64,000 nt of DNA from Paenibacillus helianthi (GTDB taxonomy: Bacteria; Bacillota; Bacilli; Paenibacillales; Paenibacillaceae). A program made the translations under genes and the position numbers. The stretch covers positions 1 to 64,000 of the forward strand of contig NZ_LVWI01000014.1 of assembly GCF_001909055.1 (NCBI RefSeq). The letters run 5' to 3'. Position 1 is the first letter of the stretch. Every line of letters begins with the position of its first letter. A model generated the notes under the pieces. That model saw nothing but the letters and a program-made list of their open reading frames with translations, was not told the origin of the DNA and did not search any database. Positions 50,342 through 58,599 of the stretch are shown piece after piece.

Positions 50342-51946
50342 ATGAAAAAGAAAGCAGGCAGAAAAACTCTGGCAACGCTTACAACAACTGCGCTGGCCCT
50401 ATCGCTTCTTGCAGGATGCGGTGGTAACAACAGCAACAGTAATGCTAACAAAGGCAGCGCTGGAACAGAAGGCAAGACCAATACTGCCGCCACAACAGAG
50501 GGTAACGCAGCCCCCGCAGCTGAAACTGGAATCGATACCTCGAAGAAGGTTGAGCTTCAGTTCTACATGCTTGGAGACGCTCCGAAGGATCTGCCGATCA
50601 TTCAAGATGAAATCAATAAGATGGCTCAGGAAGATCTGAATGCTACCGTGAAGTTCAACTATACAAGCTGGACGGACTGGGATCAGAAATACAAGCTGCT
50701 GCTGTCCTCCGGCCAGGCGATTGACCTGATTTTCACAGCGGACTGGACCCAATATCAGTCATACGCCAAACGCGGCGCGTTCCTGGCTATCGATGATCTC
50801 CTGCCCAAGGCTGCACCGGAGCTGCAGAAATTCGTCCCTGAATCGATGTGGGAGGATGTGAAGGTAGACGGTAAAATCTATACGGTTCCTGCGACCTTTA
50901 AAGAATACGTAACTAACGGTTTCGTATATCGCGAGGATCTGCGCAAGAAATATAATCTGCCGGCTCCAAAAGATCTGGCTACCTATGAGGCCTACATGGA
51001 CGGAATCAAGGCCAATGAGCCGGATATGATGCCTATATCCCTAAACAGCGACATCGGCAATAATCTGCATTACATTTATACGGAGTTGAATAAAATGGTC
51101 GGTGCTCTGCCTTACGGTATGGGCGTGAAGTATGAAACACCTACAACAGTCTACTCCTATTGGGGCTCTGATGAGCAAAAAGAAGAGCTGAAGACCATGA
51201 AGCGCTGGGCGGACAAAGGGTTTATTCCCAAGAACGTGCTGAACATCAAGGATACGATGCAAGACCCGATTACTTCAGGTAAAGCGGCCAGCATGTTCGG
51301 AGATAATCCTAACCGCTTTAACGATATGAAGATGAAGATCAGCACAACACATCCTGAGTGGGAGCTGGCCTATTCTCCATTCGGTAGAACTACAGGCTAT
51401 GCTACGCCGGTACATCCGATACACAATGGTTTTGCCATTCCCAAGAGCAGCAAAAATCCCGAAAGAGCACTTGCTTTCTATCAGAAGCTGGTCCTGGACA
51501 AACGGTATAACCAGCTGACGCAATACGGTATTGAAGGCAAGAACTACACTGTAGAGGGCGGTTACTACAAGCTGGTAGGCACTAGCCAATCCAATGGCTT
51601 CTCCCGAGAGGGAATGAACGGCTGGGCTTGGAGAAATCCGGAATTCATGTTGTTCGATAAGGGATTTGATGGAGTAAAGGCGATCTTCGACGAGCTGGAC
51701 AAGATTCAGAAGCCAGATTTGTTCCTGGGCTTTGCGGAGGATTACAGTTCGTATCAGGCTGAAAAAGCGGCTCTGGAGCAAGTTGAGAAGCAGTACCTGT
51801 TCCCGCTGGAAGCCGGGCTGGTAGATGATGTGGATAAAGGACTCGAAACCTTTATGCAGAAGGCCAAGCAGGCTGGTCTGGAAAAGATCCAGGCGGAATG
51901 GACGAAGCAGTGGAATGCTTATACTGCTGAAAAAGGGATCAAATAA
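50342..51946 (+). CDS. Extracellular solute-binding lipoprotein (LipO-like, CUT1)
   Basis: A 534-residue lipoprotein; ATG at 50342 follows AGGAGGG, 93 bases inside a longer open frame that starts in the repeat array. The signal peptide has a basic start (KKKAGRK), a hydrophobic core and the lipobox LLAGC, followed by a Gly/Asn/Ser-rich linker. The mature part is a family 1 type binding protein (VELQFYMLGDAPKDLPIIQDEINKM; YKLLLSSGQAIDLIFTADWTQY). It captures the sugar outside and delivers it to the two permeases. It is followed by a strong terminator, so it is the last gene of the operon. Confidence 0.88.
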   Translation: MKKKAGRKTLATLTTTALALSLLAGCGGNNSNSNANKGSAGTEGKTNTAATTEGNAAPAAETGIDTSKKVELQFYMLGDAPKDLPIIQDEINKMAQEDLNATVKFNYTSWTDWDQKYKLLLSSGQAIDLIFTADWTQYQSYAKRGAFLAIDDLLPKAAPELQKFVPESMWEDVKVDGKIYTVPATFKEYVTNGFVYREDLRKKYNLPAPKDLATYEAYMDGIKANEPDMMPISLNSDIGNNLHYIYTELNKMVGALPYGMGVKYETPTTVYSYWGSDEQKEELKTMKRWADKGFIPKNVLNIKDTMQDPITSGKAASMFGDNPNRFNDMKMKISTTHPEWELAYSPFGRTTGYATPVHPIHNGFAIPKSSKNPERALAFYQKLVLDKRYNQLTQYGIEGKNYTVEGGYYKLVGTSQSNGFSREGMNGWAWRNPEFMLFDKGFDGVKAIFDELDKIQKPDLFLGFAEDYSSYQAEKAALEQVEKQYLFPLEAGLVDDVDKGLETFMQKAKQAGLEKIQAEWTKQWNAYTAEKGIK

Positions 51947-51955
51947 TAGAGGAGT

Positions 51956-51987
51956 GCCCCGGCAGCGGTTTGCCGGGGCTTCTTTTT
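51956..51987 (+). terminator. Strong intrinsic terminator of the first sugar-uptake operon
   Basis: GCCCCGGC and GCCGGGGC form an 8-bp stem around AGCGGTTT, followed by TTCTTTTT. Confidence 0.92.
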
Positions 51988-52059
51988 GTCTGGAGCCCAG
52001 CCAACTAGAAAAATGTCATATTTGGTGCTGGCCGTAACTCCAGGGAATGTTTGGACTTC

Positions 52060-52150
52060 CGGCCGCTGTTGTCTCCAGATGTTTTGGATTGTACCGCTTA
52101 TAGCGGATAACATCCGGAGACAAAGGCGGACGCTATCGCTCCTCCAGTTC
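52060..52150. repeat. Imperfect palindromic intergenic element
   Basis: GTCTCC-A-GATGTT (52071-52083) pairs with AACATC-C-GGAGAC (52109-52121) around an inner CCGCTTATAGCGG hairpin. It is flanked by CCGCTGTT and AAAGGCGGACGCTATCGCTCC. The high symmetry and lack of a T-run suggest a dispersed intergenic repeat rather than a terminator. Confidence 0.6.
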
Positions 52151-52216
52151 CAAACTTCCCCTCCGTTACTTTTCACCTTAATGGTATTTTCCAAGTTCAT
52201 CAGGACAAGACAAAAT

Positions 52217-52244
52217 GCCCCTTTGCCGCTTCCGGGACAAAGGG
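52217..52244 (-). terminator. Hairpin after the anti-sigma gene
   Basis: CCCCTTTG and CAAAGGGG form a perfect 8-bp stem. On the minus strand it is followed by CATTTTGTC, a poor T-run, so termination is possible but not certain. Confidence 0.5.
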
Positions 52245-52261
52245 GGAGGAGAAGGGGGTTT

Positions 52262-53782
52262 CTATTTCTTGGAGAACAGCTCGATACTTTGCGTCTCCAA
52301 AATTGGATTCCAAATGCGTTCAACCGATATGGTAAGCGGCTGCGGGTAATCTGCAGCTTGACTGTCAAAAGATAAACTCATCTCATCTATTCCTGTGCCA
52401 TCACTAGAGATCGTGGTGCCGCCGAAATTGTGTAGTGCAGTTTCTCGATTCGTTCTTTCATGCACCTGGCCGTTAGCATCGGTAAAATTGTCGTCGAGCC
52501 ATGTGCCGGTGTACTCCGCCTGAACCGCCCCTTGCGAATCGGTATAATAAGACAGGTTGGCTACTTTGCGCCGCAGCAGAATCTCATCCGCTGTTGCATT
52601 ATGCTCTTGCTTGGATGTGACCATTTCAAAATCGTCTGTCGGCGCTTCAATAATCTGCTGCTTGTTCAGATCGGCTACAAATTTCATGCGGTCCGGTTCC
52701 AGAGCCGAAATGCCGGCAATCTTCAGCGAGGCGGAATCCGGCTGGTTAAGCCCGGTATGCCTGAACACCAGTGTTGCCTGCGAATGGTCTTTGTACACTT
52801 CGGAGTTATCGGCCGTGATTCTGCCCGGATAAACTAATTTATCGATTTGACTCCCGGTTGTTGCGATCAGAACGGGGTTAAGCAGGCTGAACATCCGTTT
52901 GGTGTTCGCCTTGTCATACTCCAGATCAACATAGGTATTCAGCGGAGTATATTGCACTTGGAGTACTTTGATCTTTTGACCGTCCACCGTCAGCGTACGA
53001 TTCACAGACAGTGTACGCTCCTGGTCTTTAAACCTGGCCGGGTCAAGCTCGAACGATACCTCCAGGGCGGTCCGATACTTGTTGCTGCTGGAAGTGAGCG
53101 CCTGGTCGGACGTTCCGGTGAGAATCAGAGTGAACTTCACATCCTTGGAATAGGCGATGGAGGCCGGATAGTTGGTGGAATAAATAAAATCCTTGCTTTG
53201 GCCGGGCTGGATCCGGGAGTCACTATCGTACGCCATTTCCAGGGCTGCGCCTCGATGCGGATATGGAACCTCGAAATCCCCGAATTGAATCTTCGTATCC
53301 GCAGGAATAACTTCTGTATCCGTATCGTTTTGCACGCTGAACAGGATATACACTTTACGGCCATCCGTGACGGCGCCATCCACATCCATGCGGTAACCTT
53401 TGTTTGTCGCACTCTGACGGACTGGCTTGATCAGATCCCGTTCCAGAATGTCAGCAACCAGCCGATTGTGTAAGGGCTGGTTGCGATAGGCCGCAAAATC
53501 ATCCCAGCTTTTGGTGCTGGCCGCCTGTGCTGAACCGCCGAGGTCAGAATCGCCTGTATCTCCGGCTGGCAGGCCGATGGAGAAGAAAATCAGAAAAATG
53601 GCTGCGGCCGTGGCTAATACGGCCCCGGCTCCATAGGAATAGAAACGCCGTTGGCTGCGTTTTTTGCCTTGCGCCACTCCGCTGCGCATTGCATTATAAA
53701 TTTTCATTTCCTGAATCGTCTCCGCATTTAGATTGACCTCTTTGGCATCCTGTTTCAGGATACGTTCTTCTTTTTCCAACAT
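52262..53782 (-). CDS. DUF4179-like membrane anti-sigma factor
   Basis: A 506-residue protein with ribosome site GGAGGTGG. Short cytoplasmic N-terminus (residues 1-47), one membrane segment (SYGAGAVLATAAAIFLIFFSIG, about 48-69), then a large extracytoplasmic region starting SWDDFAAYRNQPLHNRLVADILERDLIKPV. This matches DUF4179-type proteins, encoded after ECF sigma genes in Bacillales. It should hold the sigma factor at the membrane until an envelope signal is sensed. It follows the sigma gene by 21 bases. Confidence 0.8.
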   Translation of the reverse strand: MLEKEERILKQDAKEVNLNAETIQEMKIYNAMRSGVAQGKKRSQRRFYSYGAGAVLATAAAIFLIFFSIGLPAGDTGDSDLGGSAQAASTKSWDDFAAYRNQPLHNRLVADILERDLIKPVRQSATNKGYRMDVDGAVTDGRKVYILFSVQNDTDTEVIPADTKIQFGDFEVPYPHRGAALEMAYDSDSRIQPGQSKDFIYSTNYPASIAYSKDVKFTLILTGTSDQALTSSSNKYRTALEVSFELDPARFKDQERTLSVNRTLTVDGQKIKVLQVQYTPLNTYVDLEYDKANTKRMFSLLNPVLIATTGSQIDKLVYPGRITADNSEVYKDHSQATLVFRHTGLNQPDSASLKIAGISALEPDRMKFVADLNKQQIIEAPTDDFEMVTSKQEHNATADEILLRRKVANLSYYTDSQGAVQAEYTGTWLDDNFTDANGQVHERTNRETALHNFGGTTISSDGTGIDEMSLSFDSQAADYPQPLTISVERIWNPILETQSIELFSKK

Positions 53783-53803
53783 CTTTAGCCACCTCCCACA
53801 TGC

Positions 53804-54313
53804 TCACAAATAGTTCCGCAACTGCCCCAGTCCTTCACGCAGCCAGGTTTTGATTGTGCCCTCAGGCTTATTCAGTACCTTGGCAATTTCGGCGGTCGTC
53901 ATATCCTGGTAATACTTGAGCATCACGGCATGCCGGTATTTCGGCTTCATCCGGTTCATCGCCCGCTCCAGATCGAGACGATCGCTGCTCCTCATCTCCT
54001 GGGCTTCCTGCTCCTTCAGCTTCTCCGCCGGAACGACGCGTTTTTTGCGCCGCAGCTCATCCATGCAGCAGTTGATGGTAATCCGGATTAGCCACGGTGT
54101 GAAGGCCTGTTCGTTTTTGAGCTTTTTGTGCTTCATCCAGGCCCGGCACGAGGCTTCCTGCACCGCTTCCAGGGCATCCGCTTCGGAACGCAGATAGCTG
54201 TACGCGATCGCATACAGTTTACGGTGCTCGCCCGCAAGCCGTTGAAAGAATACCTCTTCATCCATCAGCGTAACATCCGCTGTATTGGCCTTGTTCATTA
54301 TCTTCTCCACCAT
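53804..54313 (-). CDS. ECF sigma factor (SigV/SigX-like)
   Basis: A 169-residue sigma factor. Region 2 is at residues about 25-95 (HRKLYAIAYSYLRSEADALEAVQEASCRAWMKHKKLKNEQAFTPWLIRITINCCMDELRRKKR) and region 4 at about 115-165 (LERAMNRMKPKYRHAVMLKYYQDMTTAEIAKVLNKPEGTIKTWLREGLGQL). It forms an operon with the DUF4179-like anti-sigma gene. It likely governs an envelope-stress regulon and its own promoter, although I did not find a convincing ECF -35/-10 pair upstream. Confidence 0.88.
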   Translation of the reverse strand: MVEKIMNKANTADVTLMDEEVFFQRLAGEHRKLYAIAYSYLRSEADALEAVQEASCRAWMKHKKLKNEQAFTPWLIRITINCCMDELRRKKRVVPAEKLKEQEAQEMRSSDRLDLERAMNRMKPKYRHAVMLKYYQDMTTAEIAKVLNKPEGTIKTWLREGLGQLRNYL

Positions 54314-54444
54314 TCACCATCCCCTCTTCCTTGTTTGTGTCGGTCTATGGAAGAAGTCGCCCCGAAATATGTTTTCACAAGTAAGACGGAGTTGACCGGA
54401 AAAACGATTGATTATTTTACTAAATTAAAACACATACAAGAATA

Positions 54445-54500
54445 GGCCAACCAGTAGTTCTGGCTGACCTAATAATACTAAGACAACCTAAAGGTGTCTT
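54445..54500 (-). terminator. Two hairpins after the membrane AraC regulator
   Basis: On the minus strand AAGACA/TGTCTT (54500-54480) comes first, then GGTCAGCC/GGTTGGCC (54469-54445) with two G-U pairs, followed by TATTCTTG. Together they probably end the transcript of the gene at 54510. Confidence 0.5.
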
Positions 54501-54509
54501 AAGAGGATA

Positions 54510-56741
54510 CTATGCATGCTTGGAGCGGCGGTAATCGGTAGGCGTGGTGCCAAAGCTGCGCTTGAACATCCGGTGCAGGTAGGAACTGCTGGTGAACCCG
54601 CAGCGTTCGGCAATGGTGGTTACAGGCAGATCGGTATTCTCCAGCAGGCTGCAGACTTCGCGCATCCGCACCTCCAGGATGACGTCCACGATGCTGGCCA
54701 TCGTTTGCTGCTTGTATAGGCGGCTGATATAGATTGGCGACATATCCAGCTCGTCAGCAATCTGATTGAGGCTTAGGCTGGGCTCCATGTAGGCCTCATT
54801 TATTTTTTGATTGATCAGGCGGACCAGTTCGGGCTGCTTGGAGCTTTTTTTCTCGGCCAGCTGTTCATGCATTTCATTGAAAAGAGCGAAAAAGGCCTGC
54901 TCCAGCTCCGCGACCGTTTCTACCAATTCCAAAGTGGGCAGTTCGACAGCCCCCTCATTTTGCAAGCGGTTACGTTTTTGGACGTTGATGATAATCTCCT
55001 TGATGGTCACGCTGAGTCTGGATACAGTCAGCTGTACCGACGAGAACGGATAGGCTGAGGTCTCGCGGATAATGCTGCTGAAATGCTCACGGGCTTCTTC
55101 CATTTTGCCGCTCATCAGCGCATCGACGAGTCTTTTTTCTTTTTCTGTAGGATAGTGATAAAGGTTAGCTTGAAGGGCATGGATGGACTGGGCGCTGATC
55201 ATGCAGCCATGCCCGTAGAACAGCCTATGATTGGAAGCTTCCCTAACCTGCTTATAGAGCTGGTGCAGCTGCAGGGGATTGCGGTCAATATGACTATAGG
55301 TAAGGGTCAGACTCACCTTCAAATAGTCGGAGCAGGCCTGCTGAATCTGGCGGAGCAGCGTCTCAATCAGTTCGGTGTCCGTGTATTCCTTGGGATCTAC
55401 AATATTCAAAAGCACCAGGATGCCGTCATCGTTCATGTCTACAGTCTCCACACGATAGGTCTGACCACAAATTTCTGAAGCGATATTCATAATGGCGAAC
55501 TTGTAGGCCAGTAAATACGATGAACGGGATTCCCTGAACTCCTGGTAATTGTCAATCCGCAGCAGAATCAAGCGGTAATCATCATTGAAGGTGAAATGGA
55601 TACCGAGCTGGCGCAGCTTCTCGACCTGCTGGATGGATTGCAGGGGCTTGAGGCCGAGAATCAAATCGCGCAGCGTATTTTGCCGGATGGTGAACATGCT
55701 GTCGCGTTTTTCGGATTCCAGAATATTCATCTCCCGGACAATCCGGTCGATGGGAAGATACAGTCTGCGCGACATGAGCCAGGAGAAGGCGATACCTGCC
55801 ACAAAAATCAGTGCGGCAATCAGCAGGGTGGCGTTGCGGATGCTGTTGGTCTGCTTGGTGATGATATCGTAAGGTGTGATGCGCACATACTGCCAGCCTA
55901 AAGCATCCTGCGAAGTATATGAGATCAGCGAGCTGACCCCGCCGAATTTCCCGATAAAAGAGCCGGAGGCCTGACCCTGAATCCGCTGCTGAACCCAATT
56001 GGTCTCCAGCGGAGACAATTCCTGCGGCTCAAGACTGCCTACGGACAGAAATTTTCCTTGATCAGCGAGAATAAAGGTAGCGCTCCTGGAGTCCACGGGA
56101 CTGGTGATTTCTTTGTTAATCCATGGCGCCGAAATGTTGACAATAACGGCAGAATTGATGGCCCGGTCCCAGCCAATGGCGTCGAAGCACAGGAAGGTAT
56201 AGGCCCGGACCCGGTCATTCTCCGCGGCGCCGTTGGAATACACGCGTGGAATGGGGGTGAACGGTTTGTATTCTTGATAATGATTCAGAATATCCAGAAT
56301 GCTCGTGTCTACTAATTCCTGCTCCGTAAATACACCGTTCTGGCCGTGTGAAGAGGCGATGTACAGCTTTGCGCTTTTGGGATTGTAGACATAGATGGAC
56401 TCGATATAAGGCATGGAGCTGAGGTAATTCCCCAGTTCGGACATGGCTGCCGTAACATCATAGATATCCGGTTTGTCGTAAAATACAATTTTGGAGACAG
56501 TGCTGTTGCGGTAGATCTGAAATGAAAGCGATTGCGCGGCATCGGTCATGTTGACCACCTCTTTGCTCGTTTGCGTGAGGTTGCCAAGGTCGGAGCGGAA
56601 AGCCTGCGTTTTTTCCACGCCAATATAATAGTTGTAATAGATGATGGTGGAGACAAGGAAGGTTAAGGACACACATAACGTCATACTGACCAATATTTTG
56701 CTGTACAGTGCTCTTTTGTTGCCGATCTTGTTCAGTCTCAT
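54510..56741 (-). CDS. Membrane-bound AraC-type regulator with extracellular sensor
   Basis: A 743-residue one-protein signalling regulator; ATG at 56741 has AGGGGG six bases before it, whereas the ATG at 56747 touches that site. Membrane segments at residues about 15-37 (LVSMTLCVSLTFLVSTIIYYNYY) and about 302-322 (LLIAALIFVAGIAFSWLMS) enclose an extracytoplasmic Cache-like sensor. A cytoplasmic helical region follows, and the last 100 residues are a double helix-turn-helix (LSLNQIADELDMSPIYISRLYKQQ; LPVTTIAERCGFTSSSYLHRMFKRSFGTTPTDYR). Such proteins are common next to carbohydrate importers in Paenibacillus. Divergent from the response regulator at 57041. Confidence 0.85.
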   Translation of the reverse strand: MRLNKIGNKRALYSKILVSMTLCVSLTFLVSTIIYYNYYIGVEKTQAFRSDLGNLTQTSKEVVNMTDAAQSLSFQIYRNSTVSKIVFYDKPDIYDVTAAMSELGNYLSSMPYIESIYVYNPKSAKLYIASSHGQNGVFTEQELVDTSILDILNHYQEYKPFTPIPRVYSNGAAENDRVRAYTFLCFDAIGWDRAINSAVIVNISAPWINKEITSPVDSRSATFILADQGKFLSVGSLEPQELSPLETNWVQQRIQGQASGSFIGKFGGVSSLISYTSQDALGWQYVRITPYDIITKQTNSIRNATLLIAALIFVAGIAFSWLMSRRLYLPIDRIVREMNILESEKRDSMFTIRQNTLRDLILGLKPLQSIQQVEKLRQLGIHFTFNDDYRLILLRIDNYQEFRESRSSYLLAYKFAIMNIASEICGQTYRVETVDMNDDGILVLLNIVDPKEYTDTELIETLLRQIQQACSDYLKVSLTLTYSHIDRNPLQLHQLYKQVREASNHRLFYGHGCMISAQSIHALQANLYHYPTEKEKRLVDALMSGKMEEAREHFSSIIRETSAYPFSSVQLTVSRLSVTIKEIIINVQKRNRLQNEGAVELPTLELVETVAELEQAFFALFNEMHEQLAEKKSSKQPELVRLINQKINEAYMEPSLSLNQIADELDMSPIYISRLYKQQTMASIVDVILEVRMREVCSLLENTDLPVTTIAERCGFTSSSYLHRMFKRSFGTTPTDYRRSKHA

Positions 56742-56747
56742 AAGCAT

Positions 56748-57040
56748 CCCCCTGATTCACTGTGTATGGGTGTGATGATCACGCCTTCTCTCTATTGTTC
56801 ACAGTATCAGTATAAGCTTCACACCGTGAACAGAACAGTGGAGCAAGATGAGAATATTGCACAGGCTGAAGTTCAAGGGAGTGAACAAATCTAATATTTA
56901 TGTACAAAAGCTACTTACAGCGCATTTTGATTTCTTGATAAAGTAAATGTACACAACATAATCCAATTGTGCTAGGCTAATTAATATTTATTTTGCTGGT
57001 ACAACTTTACTCTTGTGGATATGAGAAGGGAGCAGGACGA
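56748..57040. other. Divergent promoter region
   Basis: About 290 bases between the two divergent regulators. It contains the inverted repeat TTCAC-ACC-GTGAA near 56819-56831, a possible operator, and AT-rich stretches (AATTAATATTTATT near 56977-56990) that may hold a -10. A long frame reaching back to a TTG at 56993 was not used as the start of the next gene. Confidence 0.45.
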
Positions 57041-58582
57041 TTGCTGAAAGTAATGCTGGTGGATGATGAGCCATGGGTGCTCGAAGGATTAAGGACTATG
57101 GTGGACTGGAAGAGATATGGATTTGAAGTGTGCGGGGGGGCTCAGAACGGCCCGGATGCGTTCTGGATGATTCAAGAGCTTCGGCCGGATTTGGTGCTCA
57201 CGGACATTAATATTCCTGTGATGAATGGATTGGAGCTGATTACCAGGGTGAACGAAATTATGGACAAGGCGCCGCGGTTTGTAATTTTGAGCGGATATGA
57301 CGACTTCAATTATGCCCGGACAGCCCTGCGTGAGCGGGTCGATCAATATTTGCTGAAGCCGATTGACGACGAGGAGATAGGGATTCTCTTAGATAAGCTA
57401 GGCAGGATGATCCGAAATGAAATCGCTTCCGAAAAAGAACGCTGGAAGGAACAGGCCTGTTTGACCAGCCATCTGCTCGGCCGTTTCATTCAGGGCGAAG
57501 ACAGCGAAGAACTACGCCAGCTCTCCAGGGATGTGCTGCAGCTTGATGAAGATGCTGAACTGGTGTGCATTCTGATTGCAGCCGCTACTCCTGTGGTCCA
57601 TGCAGAGAGACAGAGGGATGGAGGATTTCCTTGGGAAATCAGTTATGCGTTTCAGGATGGCGCGGGCCGGGCGGGACTGGTCGTGCAGTCCGCTGCCTTG
57701 TCTTCCGATGCGCTGGAAGGAGCCGTCAGTCTGCTGCAAAGAGAACTGGCGGAAGAGCTTCAGGAGCCTGTTATTGTAATGGTCAGCGACCGGCTGACCG
57801 GTATGGCCGCCATCCGCGAGAGCTATCTGCAGACTCTTGAGGTGTGGAAGCTTAAGTACCAGAGAGAGCGCAGCGGGATTTTCCATTACAGTGATCTCAA
57901 GAAGTGCCGGCCGGAGAAAAGGATTCATGAAGAAGGGTTCACGGCACTTGTGAACAAGGTCAAGGCGGGTGAAGCAGCGAAGCTGCAGGTTTATGTCAAG
58001 GAGGCTTTTGCGGGGTTTGGTGGTAAGCTGTTCACGGTAGAAGAGGTCCAGGCAGAGGTTGCCCATCTGGAAATGACTCTATACCGCCATCTCAAGGAGA
58101 TGAATGGTGATCCTGACATAGTGATGGGTAATCTCCAGGCTGAATTCGGAAATCTCGGAGGGCTTGGTGATTATTTTCTGCTGAGCAGTTATGTACACAG
58201 GCTGTGTACAGAGAGTACTGCCTATCTGGCGGAATTGAAGCAGGCCAACCAGGGAAACACCATATTTAACGTCATTCAGTATGTAGATCTTGAGTTCAGG
58301 GGGAAGCTGCAGCTTCAGGATCTGGCCAGGCAGTTTCACATGAATTCCACCTACCTGGGACAGTTGTTCCGCAAGGAGACCGGATGCAGTTTCAGCGAAT
58401 ATGTGAATGAGAAGCGGATTGAAGCAGCCAAGGGGCTGCTTAAGCGGACGCAGCTCAAAATATCGGATATCGCGCTGCAGGTCGGTTTTTCGAATACGGA
58501 CTATTTCATCGAGAAATTTAAGGGAATGGTGGGGGTCCCGCCCTCCGTATACAAATATGCGGGCAACAATAAGCAGTTCTAA
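57041..58582 (+). CDS. Response regulator with AraC-type DNA-binding domain (YesN-like)
   Basis: A 513-residue response regulator; TTG at 57041 follows AAGGGAG. The receiver domain covers residues 1-120: D8/D9 (MLVDDEP), phosphoacceptor D55 (LVLTDINIP) and the conserved Lys in YLLKPI. A middle helical region of about 270 residues is followed by a C-terminal AraC domain (LQDLARQFHMNSTYLGQLFRKETGCSFSEYVNEKRIEAAKGLL; KISDIALQVGFSNTDYFIEKFKGMVGVPPSVYK). It lies directly before the histidine kinase gene (17-base gap), its likely partner. Confidence 0.88.
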   Translation: MLKVMLVDDEPWVLEGLRTMVDWKRYGFEVCGGAQNGPDAFWMIQELRPDLVLTDINIPVMNGLELITRVNEIMDKAPRFVILSGYDDFNYARTALRERVDQYLLKPIDDEEIGILLDKLGRMIRNEIASEKERWKEQACLTSHLLGRFIQGEDSEELRQLSRDVLQLDEDAELVCILIAAATPVVHAERQRDGGFPWEISYAFQDGAGRAGLVVQSAALSSDALEGAVSLLQRELAEELQEPVIVMVSDRLTGMAAIRESYLQTLEVWKLKYQRERSGIFHYSDLKKCRPEKRIHEEGFTALVNKVKAGEAAKLQVYVKEAFAGFGGKLFTVEEVQAEVAHLEMTLYRHLKEMNGDPDIVMGNLQAEFGNLGGLGDYFLLSSYVHRLCTESTAYLAELKQANQGNTIFNVIQYVDLEFRGKLQLQDLARQFHMNSTYLGQLFRKETGCSFSEYVNEKRIEAAKGLLKRTQLKISDIALQVGFSNTDYFIEKFKGMVGVPPSVYKYAGNNKQF

Positions 58583-58599
58583 GAAAGCCGGTGCGTGCC

